A stretch of DNA of 10,695 nt. Origin: an uncultured Collinsella sp. Its GTDB lineage: Bacteria; Actinomycetota; Coriobacteriia; Coriobacteriales; Coriobacteriaceae. Below, piece after piece: positions 1-6,852 of the stretch (its first letter is position 1; each line of letters begins with the position of its first letter). The stretch covers positions 1-10,695 of the forward strand of contig CABUKY010000050.1 of assembly GCA_902492185.1 (NCBI GenBank), given 5' to 3'. The notes under the pieces were generated by a model. It searched no databases. It was not told the origin of the DNA and saw only the letters and a list, made by a program, of their open reading frames with translations. A program made the position numbers and the translations under genes.

Positions 1-600
1 AGCGTGTCCGATCCCGGCCAGGCGCTGGTCGAGGCGGCACGTGAGGCCGATGTGCCCGTAGAAGTTATTCCCGGGCCCTCTGCTTGCGTCACGGCGCTCG
101 TTTCGTCCGGCATTCCCTGCGAGCATTTTTTCTTCGAGGGCTTTTTGGGCCGAAAGCACGGCGACCGTGTGCGCCGTTTGCAGCGCCTTGCCGTGGTGCC
201 CGGCGCGCTCATCTTCTACGAGTCTCCACATCGCATCGTGGCGACGCTCGAGGCCGTGGTGGAGGTCTTTCCCCAGCGTGAGGTTGCCGTCTGCCGCGAG
301 CTCACCAAGCTGCACGAGGAAGTCTTGCGCGGGCCCGCTGCCCAGCTTGCCGAGGAGCTGCGTGCTCGCGGCGAGGTAAAGGGCGAGATTGCGCTGGTCA
401 TCGCGCCGCCGAGCGAGGATGAGGAGGCCGGTGCCGTGCCGGTTGGCGCCGCGGCAGCGGATCCCGACGAGGCCCTGCGCGAGGATATCCGCGCCGCGCT
501 CGAGGAGGGGGAGCCCGCGTCTGCGGTGGCCAAGCGCCTGTCTCAGAAGTATTCGCGCCGCAAGCGCGATGTCTATGCCATGGTGCTCGATATGCAATAG
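1..600 (+). CDS. rsmI: 16S rRNA (cytidine-1402 2'-O)-methyltransferase RsmI, 5'-truncated by window
   Basis: This is the C-terminal ~199 residues of RsmI, which 2'-O-methylates C1402 in the decoding centre of 16S rRNA using S-adenosylmethionine. The reading frame is open from base 1, so the gene starts upstream; compared with the usual 280-290 residues about 80 are missing. Visible family motifs are SDPG right at the window edge, the GPSA segment followed by FFFEGFLGRK, FYESPHR, and CRELTKLHEE. After a variable acidic, Ala/Pro-rich linker there is a short C-terminal segment ending in KRLSQKYSRRKRDVYAMVL, matching the small helical tail domain of RsmI. Tetrapyrrole-methylase-fold relatives such as CobA/CbiF share the SDPG and GPSA regions but not the YESPHR and RELTK motifs, so the identification is firm. 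metG follows 69 bases later in the same direction. Confidence 0.95.
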   Translation, partial: SVSDPGQALVEAAREADVPVEVIPGPSACVTALVSSGIPCEHFFFEGFLGRKHGDRVRRLQRLAVVPGALIFYESPHRIVATLEAVVEVFPQREVAVCRELTKLHEEVLRGPAAQLAEELRARGEVKGEIALVIAPPSEDEEAGAVPVGAAAADPDEALREDIRAALEEGEPASAVAKRLSQKYSRRKRDVYAMVLDMQ

Positions 601-624
601 ATGGAGGATATCCAGCCCTTGCGC

Positions 625-660
625 TAGAATCATCCTCTGTATGCAACGTTTTTCTGGAGG
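625..660 (+). promoter_or_regulatory. metG leader: possible -10 element and strong ribosome-binding site
   Basis: The short rsmI-metG gap holds a TAGAAT hexamer (625-630) that could be a -10 element, but no convincing -35 lies 16-18 bases upstream. The GGAGG at 656-660 sits 9 bases before the metG ATG and fixes the start. There is no room for a T-box or other long leader. The promoter part is weak; the ribosome site is clear. Confidence 0.45.
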
Positions 661-669
661 ACAAACCCC

Positions 670-2271
670 ATGGATCAAAGCAAGCCTTCGTTCTTTATCA
701 CGACGCCCATCTACTACGTCAACGCCGATCCGCACCTGGGCACGGCTTATTCCACCATCATCGCCGACGTTCAGGCCCGTTATCGTCGCTCCGCCGGCTA
801 TAACGTCAAGTTCCTGACCGGCATGGACGAGCACGGCGAGAAAGTCGCCGAGGCCGCAGCCAAGCATGGCATGACGCCGCAGGAGTGGACCGACAGCCAG
901 GCCCCGCACTTCAAGGAGCTTTGGAGCAAGCTCGAGATTTCCAACGACGACTTCATCCGCACCACCGAGCCGCGCCAGCATCATGCCGTGCAGTACCTGT
1001 GGGAGCGCATGAAGGAGTCCGGTTACCTGTATAAGGGCAGCTACGACGGCTGGTATTGCGTGCCTGATGAGACCTACTTCACCGATACACAGGTCCAGAA
1101 GGGCGACGAGGAGTACGGCAGCGTCGGCCAGCACCTGTGCCCCGACTGCCACCGTCCGCTTGAGCGCGTGCAGGAGGAGTCCTACTTCTTTAAGCTTTCC
1201 GCCTTCCAGGACAAGCTGCTCAAGCTCTATGACGAGCACCCCGACTTTGTCGAGCCTGCGTTCCGCATGAACGAGGTTCGCAGCTTTGTCGAGGGCGGCC
1301 TTAACGACCTATCCGTGAGCCGCACGAGCTTCGACTGGGGCATTCAGGTCCCGTTTGACGAGGGCCACGTGACGTATGTGTGGTTCGATGCACTGCTCAA
1401 CTATATGACGGCCGTCGGCTACGGTGTCGACACCGACGAGGCGCGTGCCGAGCTGGCCTATCGCTGGCCCGCGCAGTTCCACATCGTGGGCAAGGACATC
1501 ATCCGCTTCCACTGCGTCATTTGGCCCGCCATGCTCATGGCCATCGGCGAGGCCCTGCCCGAGCACGTTTTTGCCCACGGCTTCCTGACCGTGCGCAATG
1601 CCGAGACCGGCAAGGCTGAGAAGATGTCCAAGAGCCGCGGCAACGCCATCGCTCCGCAGGACGTTATCGACATGTTGGGCGTCGAGGGCTATCGCTACTA
1701 CTTCATGACCGACGTCGTCCCCGGTACCGACGGCGCCATCAGCTTCGATCGCATGGAGCAGGTCTACAACGCCGACCTGGCCAACAGCTGGGGCAACCTC
1801 ATCTCGCGTTCGCTCAACATGAGCGCAAAGTACTTTGATGGTTGCGCGCCCGCCAAGCCCGCGTCGTTCGATGCGTTCGACAACCCGCTGGCAAAGATCG
1901 CCGATGGCCTGGTCGAGCGCTACATGGCCAAGATGGACGTGCTCGATTACGGCGGAGCCAAGGATGAGGTCATGGAGCTCATCCATGCTGCCAACCACTA
2001 CATCGAGGACTCCGAGCCCTGGGCACTTGCCAAGGACGAGGCCAAGGCTGACGAGCTGGCGTTTGTGATCTACAACCTGCTCGAGGCCATCCGCATTGCC
2101 GCTCACCTGCTGATGCCGCTCATGCCCCAGACTTCTGTCGAGGCCCTGCGCCGCCTGTCCTGTGAGGGCGAGGCCGCGAGCGACGACCTCAAGGGCATTT
2201 GCGCTTGGGGCCTGCTTGCCGGTGGTCAGCCCGTTGAGAAGGGTGAGCCGCTGTTCCCGCGTCTGGGCTAA
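670..2271 (+). CDS. metG: Methionyl-tRNA synthetase, short form without C-terminal tRNA-binding domain
   Basis: This class I synthetase charges tRNA-Met with methionine in the cytoplasm and is essential for initiation and elongation. The HIGH-type signature is HLGT at residues 22-25, and the ATP-loop signature KMSKS is at 318-322, followed by RGN. The insertion near residues 125-165 carries C130 and a CPDC pair (157-160). The position where some relatives have the second Cys of a first zinc knuckle is D133, so only three Cys ligands remain. At 533 residues it ends with the usual GEPLFPRL segment and lacks the Trbp111-like dimerisation/tRNA-binding domain found in ~650-residue enzymes, resembling the shorter actinobacterial form. 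The ATG at 670 is supported by GGAGG 9 bases upstream. An intrinsic terminator follows the stop. Confidence 0.97.
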   Translation: MDQSKPSFFITTPIYYVNADPHLGTAYSTIIADVQARYRRSAGYNVKFLTGMDEHGEKVAEAAAKHGMTPQEWTDSQAPHFKELWSKLEISNDDFIRTTEPRQHHAVQYLWERMKESGYLYKGSYDGWYCVPDETYFTDTQVQKGDEEYGSVGQHLCPDCHRPLERVQEESYFFKLSAFQDKLLKLYDEHPDFVEPAFRMNEVRSFVEGGLNDLSVSRTSFDWGIQVPFDEGHVTYVWFDALLNYMTAVGYGVDTDEARAELAYRWPAQFHIVGKDIIRFHCVIWPAMLMAIGEALPEHVFAHGFLTVRNAETGKAEKMSKSRGNAIAPQDVIDMLGVEGYRYYFMTDVVPGTDGAISFDRMEQVYNADLANSWGNLISRSLNMSAKYFDGCAPAKPASFDAFDNPLAKIADGLVERYMAKMDVLDYGGAKDEVMELIHAANHYIEDSEPWALAKDEAKADELAFVIYNLLEAIRIAAHLLMPLMPQTSVEALRRLSCEGEAASDDLKGICAWGLLAGGQPVEKGEPLFPRLG

Positions 2272-2308
2272 GACGCCGCGCCATATCGGCAATTTGCTGT
2301 TTAGATGT

Positions 2309-2344
2309 AAGGGCATGGCCGCAACGGTCCATGCCCTTTTGTTT
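2309..2344 (+). terminator. Rho-independent terminator after metG
   Basis: A 10-bp perfect stem (2309-2318 with 2329-2338, AAGGGCATGG paired to its complement) encloses the loop CCGCAACGGT, whose CC/GG bases could extend it across a one-base bulge. It is followed by TTTTGTTT. It separates metG from rsmA. Confidence 0.85.
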
Positions 2345-2376
2345 CAAGACGCCGCCATCATGCTAAGGAGGCAACT

Positions 2377-3237
2377 ATGACAACTTCGCCTTTGGCAAAC
2401 CCCACGGCAACAAGGGAGCTGCTGGAGGAGTTTGGCCTTGCGACCAAGCATCGCCTGGGCCAGAACTTTCTGATCGACAACCATGTGATTGAGCGTATCT
2501 GCGAGCTTGCCGAGCTTGCAGGTGACGAGCGCGTACTCGAGGTGGGTCCGGGTTGCGGTACTTTGACGCTTGCACTGCTGCAGGAAGCGGCGTGCGTCAC
2601 GTCGATCGAGGCCGACCCCGAGCTCGAGCCGGTGCTCGACGCCCACGCCGCCGACTATGCCAACTTCCGCTTTATCATGGGCGACGCGCTCAAAGTGACG
2701 CCGGAGCAGATTGAGCAGGCCGCCGGTGGTGAACCCACGGTGTTTGTCGCGAATCTGCCCTATAACGTGGCAGCGACGATCATCCTTCAGTTCTTCCAGA
2801 TGATGCCCGCGCTTAAGCGCGCTGTCGTCATGGTGCAAAAGGAAGTTGCAGATCGTATTGCCGCAACGCCGGGCAACAAGACCTATGGCGGCTACACGAC
2901 AAAGCTCGGCCTGTATGCGCAGGTTACGGGTCGCTTTGAGGTGCCGCCGCGTTGCTTTATGCCGGCGCCGCACGTGGACTCGGCCGTCGTGCGTATCGAC
3001 CGTGTTGACGGCGTGGTGCCCGAAGGACTCGACCGCGAGTTTGTGGCCCGCGTGATTGATGCTGCATTTGCTCAGCGTCGCAAGACCATTCGCAACTCCA
3101 TGAGCGCCAACGGCTTTGCCAAGGACGTGCTCGATGCCGCCTTTGAGGCTTGCGGTATCGCATCCACCACGCGCGCCGAAACGCTTGATGTTGCCGACTT
3201 TGTCCGCCTGGCCCAGGAGCTAATCCATGACGCTTAA
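2377..3237 (+). CDS. rsmA: 16S rRNA (adenine-1518/1519 N6)-dimethyltransferase RsmA (KsgA)
   Basis: RsmA dimethylates the two adjacent adenines in helix 45 of 16S rRNA late in 30S assembly; loss of the family enzyme gives kasugamycin resistance. The 286-residue protein shows LGQNFL (27-32), SAM-binding motif I EVGPGCG (55-61), catalytic motif IV NLPY (126-129), and near the C-terminus QRRKTIRNSM, all diagnostic of the KsgA/Dim1 family. Length is normal. The ATG is set by AAGGAGG at 2365-2371 with 5 bases of spacing. The gene starts just 32 bases past the metG terminator, so either a promoter overlaps that hairpin or some read-through occurs. Its 3' end overlaps the TatD-like gene by 11 bases, implying co-transcription and coupled translation. 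Confidence 0.97.
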   Translation: MTTSPLANPTATRELLEEFGLATKHRLGQNFLIDNHVIERICELAELAGDERVLEVGPGCGTLTLALLQEAACVTSIEADPELEPVLDAHAADYANFRFIMGDALKVTPEQIEQAAGGEPTVFVANLPYNVAATIILQFFQMMPALKRAVVMVQKEVADRIAATPGNKTYGGYTTKLGLYAQVTGRFEVPPRCFMPAPHVDSAVVRIDRVDGVVPEGLDREFVARVIDAAFAQRRKTIRNSMSANGFAKDVLDAAFEACGIASTTRAETLDVADFVRLAQELIHDA

Positions 3238-4144
3238 TGCCGAACGCGTGACGTTTACCAAGAAAAAGAAGACGGTTGCTTGTCCCGTGCCCTTGGCGCC
3301 GCTTGCCGACACGCATGCGCATCTGCTTTCGTTTTGGGGCAAAGAAGTGCCCGAGACGCTCGTGCGCGCCAAAGCTGCGGGCGTCGACCTGTTGGTGACG
3401 ATGTTCGACCCCATCGCTGACAAACGCAGCGTGACGGACTATAGCGACTGGCTCGTGCGCGAAATTCTGCCGATGCAGGATATCCCTCAGATCAAGTATC
3501 TTGCCGGCGTGCATCCGTATGGTGCGCCGGACTATACCGACGACGTTCACGCGCAGGTCGTTGCCGCACTCGATGACCCCTTATGCGCCGGTATTGGCGA
3601 AATCGGCCTGGACTACCATATGGACTATGACGACGATATCGCGCCGGCACCCCATAACGTGCAGATTGACTGCATGGCGCGTCAGCTCGAGCTTGCCGTG
3701 TGCCGTAACGTGCCGGTGGAGCTGCATCTGCGCCACGAGGACACGGACCATGAGCGTACCTCGCACGTGGACGCCTACAACGTGCTTCGTGAGGTGGGCG
3801 TGCCCCAGGCCGGTTGTGTGCTGCACTGCTTTGGCGAGGACCGCGCCACGATGGAGCGCTTTGTGGAGCTGGGCTGCTATATCGCCTATGGTGGTGCGGC
3901 TACCTTTAAGCGCAACGACGACGTGCGCGAGGCATTCGCGGCAACCCCACTCGATCGAATTTTGTTCGAGACGGATTGCCCGTATATGGCTCCGGAGCCC
4001 ATCCGCGGTCTTGAATGCGAGCCCGCAATGATCTCCATTACGGCAAACGCGCTGGTTAACGACCGTGTCGATCGCACAGGTGAGGATGCCGAAACAATCG
4101 CGCAAGCCGCTTGGGAAAATGCCTGCAAACTTTTTCAAAAATAG
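3227..4144 (+). CDS. TatD-family metal-dependent hydrolase (deoxyribonuclease-like)
   Basis: This is a TIM-barrel amidohydrolase-superfamily protein of 305 residues. TatD-family members are Mg2+/Zn2+-dependent 3'-5' DNases, some also reported to act on D-aminoacyl-tRNA. The expected metal ligands are all present: DTHAH (D28, H30, H32), E125 in GEIGLD, H167 in ELHLRH, H200 in LHCFGE, and D250 in ETDCPY. The first 27 residues are a Lys-rich extension beyond the usual start of the fold. The ATG lies inside the last codons of rsmA (11-base overlap), and AGGAG at 3215-3219 gives a 7-base spacing, so this start fits translational coupling. TatD genes commonly sit beside metG and rsmA in Gram-positive bacteria. 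The exact substrate cannot be told from sequence. Confidence 0.93.
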   Translation: MTLNAERVTFTKKKKTVACPVPLAPLADTHAHLLSFWGKEVPETLVRAKAAGVDLLVTMFDPIADKRSVTDYSDWLVREILPMQDIPQIKYLAGVHPYGAPDYTDDVHAQVVAALDDPLCAGIGEIGLDYHMDYDDDIAPAPHNVQIDCMARQLELAVCRNVPVELHLRHEDTDHERTSHVDAYNVLREVGVPQAGCVLHCFGEDRATMERFVELGCYIAYGGAATFKRNDDVREAFAATPLDRILFETDCPYMAPEPIRGLECEPAMISITANALVNDRVDRTGEDAETIAQAAWENACKLFQK

Positions 4145-4147
4145 TTC

Positions 4148-4176
4148 TTGCGTTCGCGGTGGCGCTCCGTTATTCT
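4148..4176 (+). promoter_or_regulatory. Sigma-70-type promoter of tRNA-Leu
   Basis: TTGCGT (4148-4153) and TATTCT (4171-4176) are separated by exactly 17 bases, and the -10 ends 11 bases before the first tRNA base. This is the arrangement expected for a strong tRNA promoter with a very short leader. Confidence 0.7.
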
Positions 4177-4187
4177 AATTCCTGCAC

Positions 4188-4274
4188 GCGGGCGTGGCGG
4201 AATTGGCAGACGCGTACGGTTCAGGTCCGTATGGGGGCAACCCCATGAAGGTTCAAGTCCTTTCGCCCGCACCA
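4188..4274 (+). tRNA. tRNA-Leu (anticodon CAG), CCA encoded
   Basis: The cloverleaf can be folded by eye. The acceptor GCGGGCG (4188-4194) pairs with CGCCCGC (4264-4270), followed by A73 and an encoded CCA. The anticodon stem TACGG/CCGTA encloses loop TTCAGGT, giving anticodon CAG. A long variable arm (GGGG-GCAA-CCCC) marks a class II tRNA, and the D-arm GCGGAATTGGCAGACGC is typical of leucine tRNAs. The T-arm is GAAGG-TTCAAGT-CCTTT with one G-T pair. It reads CTG codons. Confidence 0.97.
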
Positions 4275-4320
4275 TTAGATGAAAGAGCTCCCAGCAATGG
4301 GAGCTTTTTTGTTATGGGCC
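4257..4320 (+). repeat. Direct repeat, copy 1: tRNA-Leu 3' end plus terminator
   Basis: These 64 bases run from the 3' side of the T-arm (GTCC) through the acceptor, CCA and terminator to ATGGGCC. They recur at 4446-4509, offset by 189 bases, with 4 mismatches (60/64 identical). This copy belongs to the intact tRNA. Confidence 0.92.
4286..4310 (+). terminator. Intrinsic terminator of tRNA-Leu (copy 1)
   Basis: An 8-bp stem AGCTCCCA (4286-4293) / TGGGAGCT (4298-4305) closes a GCAA tetraloop and is followed by a six-T run. It lies 12 bases past the CCA end. Confidence 0.9.
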
Positions 4321-4445
4321 CATCGCAGGGACTTGAACCTGCGAAGGAGCGAGCGTAAAGAAAACGCGGAGCGTTTTTAGCGAGCTGGCGAGGACGCCGG
4401 CAGGCGGCCGAAGCCGGTGCGGATCCGCGAAGCGGATACGCGGAC
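4321..4445 (+). repeat. Hairpin-rich 125-bp non-coding insert between the two tRNA-tail repeats
   Basis: No gene is credible here. The segment is a string of small inverted repeats: TCGCAGG/CCTGCGA (4323-4344, 8-base loop), AAAACGC-GGA-GCGTTTT (4361-4377), CGGC-CGAA-GCCG (4405-4416) and ATCCGC-GAA-GCGGAT (4423-4437). The first hairpin contains GGACTTGAACCT (4329-4340), the exact reverse complement of the tRNA-Leu T-arm bases 4249-4260. It may be a tRNA-associated palindromic repeat or the scar of an insertion. Confidence 0.7.
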
Positions 4446-4509
4446 GTCCTTTTGCCCGCACCATTGATTGAAAGAGCTCCCAGCAATGGGAGCTTTTTTG
4501 TTATGGGCC
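4446..4509 (+). repeat. Direct repeat, copy 2: displaced tRNA-Leu 3' tail plus terminator
   Basis: This second copy of the tRNA-Leu tail contains GTCC, then TTTTGCCCGCACCA and the terminator. The rest of a tRNA is absent upstream (preceded by CGCGGAC), so it cannot make a tRNA. Differences from copy 1 are one C-to-T in the acceptor and three clustered changes after CCA. The layout, with repeats beginning in the T-loop and running past the 3' end, resembles attL/attR of a tRNA-targeting integrase or a short duplication. Confidence 0.9.
4475..4499 (+). terminator. Intrinsic terminator, copy 2
   Basis: The same 8-bp stem, GCAA loop and six-T run as at 4286-4310, conserved without change while adjacent bases differ. 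It stands about 80 bases before the SPFH gene start. Confidence 0.85.
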
Positions 4510-4580
4510 TCTTGTTGATGTCACGTTGCTGCTTCGTGCGGGTATCCTAGTGCCAACGTGTGCCTATCAGAGGAGAGACC

Positions 4581-5519
4581 ATGCTGTTGTCCGGTATCAT
4601 CGCCGCCCTTACCAGCCTTTTGATTCCCATCATCATCCTGTTGCTGCTGCTTCCTAACGCCTGCTATGTCGTTGAACAACAGCATGCCGTGATCATCGAG
4701 CGTCTGGGCAAGTTTAACCGCATCGTCAACGCGGGCTTCCACATGAAGGTGCCCGTGATCGACCGCAAGGCCGCCACGGTGAGTCTGCGCACCATGAAAA
4801 ACGGTTTTGGTATCGACGTTAAGACCCAGGACAACGTGACCATCGGCCTTGAGGTCTCTGCTCAGTACCACGTGAGCTATGACATGGGCGCCGGCCCGGC
4901 AGATTCGGGTATCTACAAGAGCTACTACATGCTGCAGGAGCCCGTCGACCAGATGCGTGACTTCATCACCGACGCCCTGCGCTCTTCGATCCCCGTCTAC
5001 ACACTCGATGAGGTCTTTGCCAAGAAGGATGACATCGCCAAGGATGTCAACGCTACCGTTTCCGAGCAGATGGCCGCCTACGGCTTCACCCTCGTGTCGA
5101 CGCTCATCACCAAAATCGCACTGCCGACCGAGGTTGAGAACTCCATGAACGACATCAACGCTGCCCAGCGCAAGCGCGCTGCGGCACAGGAGCTCGCTGA
5201 GGCCGACCGCATCAAGCGCGTCACCGAGGCGACCGCCGAGGCCGAGGCAATGGAAAAGGCGGGCGAGGGCATCGCCAACCAGCGCAAGGCCATCGCGCTG
5301 GGTATCAAAGATTCGCTCGAGATCATCCAAGAGACGGGTGTCGGCAATGACGAGGCCAACCAACTGTTCATGTTTACGCAGTGGTCCGAGATGATGACGG
5401 AGTTCGCACGTACGGGCAAAAACTCGACGGTCGTGCTGCCGAGCGACTTCTCGCAGTCGGCCTCTATGTTCGAGCAGATGCTGACCGCCGGCAAAGTTCA
5501 AAACGATTCGAAGGAGTAG
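4581..5519 (+). CDS. SPFH/band-7 (stomatin/QmcA-like) membrane protein
   Basis: This 312-residue protein has one hydrophobic N-terminal segment (about residues 4-24) followed directly by the SPFH domain (VVEQQHAVIIERLGKF, then GFHMKVPVIDR). Next comes an Ala/Glu/Lys-rich helical stretch (about 188-240) and a C-terminal tail with TQWSEMMTEF. Such proteins form oligomeric membrane-anchored cages that organise or protect membrane proteins, often together with FtsH-type proteases or NfeD partners; no NfeD gene is seen here. The ATG at 4581 is preferred because GAGGAG (4570-4575) stands 5 bases upstream and the hydrophobic anchor begins at once; a GTG at 4560 in frame would put this ribosome site inside the gene. 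A TATCCT at 4543-4548 is a possible -10. Its stop codon overlaps the rlmH ribosome site, so the two genes probably form one transcript. Confidence 0.9.
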   Translation: MLLSGIIAALTSLLIPIIILLLLLPNACYVVEQQHAVIIERLGKFNRIVNAGFHMKVPVIDRKAATVSLRTMKNGFGIDVKTQDNVTIGLEVSAQYHVSYDMGAGPADSGIYKSYYMLQEPVDQMRDFITDALRSSIPVYTLDEVFAKKDDIAKDVNATVSEQMAAYGFTLVSTLITKIALPTEVENSMNDINAAQRKRAAAQELAEADRIKRVTEATAEAEAMEKAGEGIANQRKAIALGIKDSLEIIQETGVGNDEANQLFMFTQWSEMMTEFARTGKNSTVVLPSDFSQSASMFEQMLTAGKVQNDSKE

Positions 5520-5525
5520 ACGCGC

Positions 5526-5996
5526 GTGAAATACACCGTCGTTTGCGTCGGTAAGCTCAAGGAGCGCTTTTGGAAGGACGCGTGCGCTGAGTACACCAAG
5601 CGCCTAGGTGCCTATGCCAAGGTTGATATCCGCGAGGTGGCCGATATCGACCCGGCTAAGGCGGGCGGCGTGGATGCCGCGCGCGACAAGGAGGGGGCGG
5701 CAATTCTTGCTGCATTGCCGTCTCGAGCGCATGTGATCCTGCTGGCTATCGAGGGCAAGGAGCGTTCGAGTGAGGAGCTCTCGGCGCGGCTCGACGATCT
5801 TATGCTGCGAGGCAGCAGCGACATTGCCTTTGTAATCGGCGGTTCGGACGGCGTGAGTGATGAGGTACGCGCCCGCGCCGACGAGATGCTCAGCTTTGGA
5901 CGCATTACCTTGCCGCATAACCTGGCGCGTGTGGTGCTGCTAGAGCAGATTTACCGTGCCTGCAAGATCAGCCGTGGCGAGCCGTATCACAAATAG
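5526..5996 (+). CDS. rlmH: 23S rRNA (pseudouridine-1915 N3)-methyltransferase RlmH
   Basis: RlmH is a SPOUT-fold, knotted dimeric enzyme that methylates pseudouridine 1915 in helix 69 of 23S rRNA, acting on the assembled 70S ribosome. The 156-residue length is typical. Diagnostic segments are VCVGKLKE at the N-terminus, the SAM-binding loop GGSDG (105-109), and the C-terminal signature LPHNLARVVLLEQIYRA followed by SRGEPYHK. The start is GTG at 5526, with AAGGAG (5511-5516) 9 bases upstream; that ribosome site lies in the last codons of the SPFH gene, leaving a 6-base gap and suggesting coupled translation. Confidence 0.97.
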   Translation: MKYTVVCVGKLKERFWKDACAEYTKRLGAYAKVDIREVADIDPAKAGGVDAARDKEGAAILAALPSRAHVILLAIEGKERSSEELSARLDDLMLRGSSDIAFVIGGSDGVSDEVRARADEMLSFGRITLPHNLARVVLLEQIYRACKISRGEPYHK

Positions 5997-6069
5997 GTCG
6001 GCAATACGAAACAATGGCGTGGGACAATACCTTTCGTTTTGAGGAATGTGTCTGAAAGGACTATGAGAT

Positions 6070-6840
6070 ATGAAGATTGGATTTGTCGGTTTTGGCAATA
6101 TGGCGAGCGCTATGGCCGATGGCTGGATCGCTGCCGGTGTAGCTGCGAGCGACATGTGCGCCTGTGCGGGTCGCTACGACGCACTGGTTGAGCGCTGCGA
6201 GGCGCGCGGCATGGCCGCCTGCCACGATGCCGCCGAGGTTGTCGCCGCATCCGATATCGTGGTCGCTGCGGTCAAACCGTACATGATCGAGAAGGTATTC
6301 GCCCCGCTCAAGGATGCTCTTGCCAAAAAGGTCGTTCTGTCGGTTGCCTGGACCTGGGACAGTGTCAAGTGGGAGCAGGTCCTGCCGGGCGTCGCGCATA
6401 TCTCGACGGTGCCCAACACGCCGGTTTCGGTGGGCGAGGGCGTCATCGCTTGCGAGAAGGCTTCCACGCTTAGTGATGAGCAGAGCGCAGTGGTGCTTGA
6501 TCTGCTTGGCAAGCTCGGTGCGGTGGTCGAGCTCGATACGAGCCTGCTGTTCGTGGGCGGCACGGTGGGTGGTTGCGCTCCGGCATTTGTCGCTATGGCA
6601 ATCGAGGCCCTGGGCGATGCGGCGGTCAAGCATGGTATCCCGCGTGCCGATGCCTATCGCATTGTGAGCCAGATGGTGCTGGGTACGGCAAAGCTGCAGC
6701 TTTCAACTGGTCAGCATCCTGCGGCGATGAAGGATGCCGTATGCTCGCCCGGTGGCGCCACCATCAAGGGCGTCGTTGCGCTCGAGGACGCCGGCATGCG
6801 CAGTGCCCTGGTCAAGGCCATCGACGCCACCCTTCAGTAA
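6070..6840 (+). CDS. proC: Pyrroline-5-carboxylate reductase
   Basis: ProC catalyses the last step of proline synthesis, reducing 1-pyrroline-5-carboxylate with NAD(P)H in the cytoplasm. The 256-residue protein opens with the dinucleotide-binding motif GFGNM (7-11) in a Rossmann fold. It shows VKPYMIEKV, VPNTPVSVGEGV, the GGTVGGCAPAF segment where most relatives read GSGPAY, and the C-terminal SPGGATIKGV (226-235), the family signature in the dimerisation domain. Length is slightly below the usual ~265-270. AAAGGA at 6055-6060 gives a 9-base spacing; an ATG at 6063 is out of frame. It lies 73 bases after rlmH, where I see no clear promoter, so read-through from rlmH is possible. No other proline genes are near. 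Confidence 0.95.
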   Translation: MKIGFVGFGNMASAMADGWIAAGVAASDMCACAGRYDALVERCEARGMAACHDAAEVVAASDIVVAAVKPYMIEKVFAPLKDALAKKVVLSVAWTWDSVKWEQVLPGVAHISTVPNTPVSVGEGVIACEKASTLSDEQSAVVLDLLGKLGAVVELDTSLLFVGGTVGGCAPAFVAMAIEALGDAAVKHGIPRADAYRIVSQMVLGTAKLQLSTGQHPAAMKDAVCSPGGATIKGVVALEDAGMRSALVKAIDATLQ

Positions 6841-6852
6841 AACCTTCCATTT

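Noticed and set aside
601..669. Possible T-box or riboswitch before metG, and likewise before serS
   Set aside because: The gaps (69 and about 110 bases) are too short and show no T-box motif, specifier stem or antiterminator.
1309..2316. Long - strand frame (335 codons) opposite metG, and similar ones opposite serS (7279-8421) and the SPFH gene (4521-5501)
   Set aside because: Long antisense frames are expected in GC-rich genes with strong codon bias; the + strand products are unmistakable and these have no recognisable motifs.
4321..4460. Degenerate second tRNA gene between the repeats
   Set aside because: Only the last ~15 bases (acceptor 3' strand and CCA) match a tRNA; no 5' acceptor, D-arm or anticodon arm can be folded upstream.
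4253..4486. Open frame on the - strand through the tRNA-Leu tail region (77 codons)
   Set aside because: It reads through the tRNA end and both terminators, and its two ends encode near-identical peptides only because of the DNA direct repeat; it has no ribosome site.
4560..4580. Earlier GTG start for the SPFH gene at 4560
   Set aside because: It would place the GAGGAG ribosome site inside the coding region; the ATG at 4581 has proper spacing and begins the membrane anchor.
6006..6037. Short inverted repeat ACGAAA...TTTCGT upstream of proC
   Set aside because: Only 6 bp with a 20-base spacer; expected by chance at this scale and not placed against a clear promoter.
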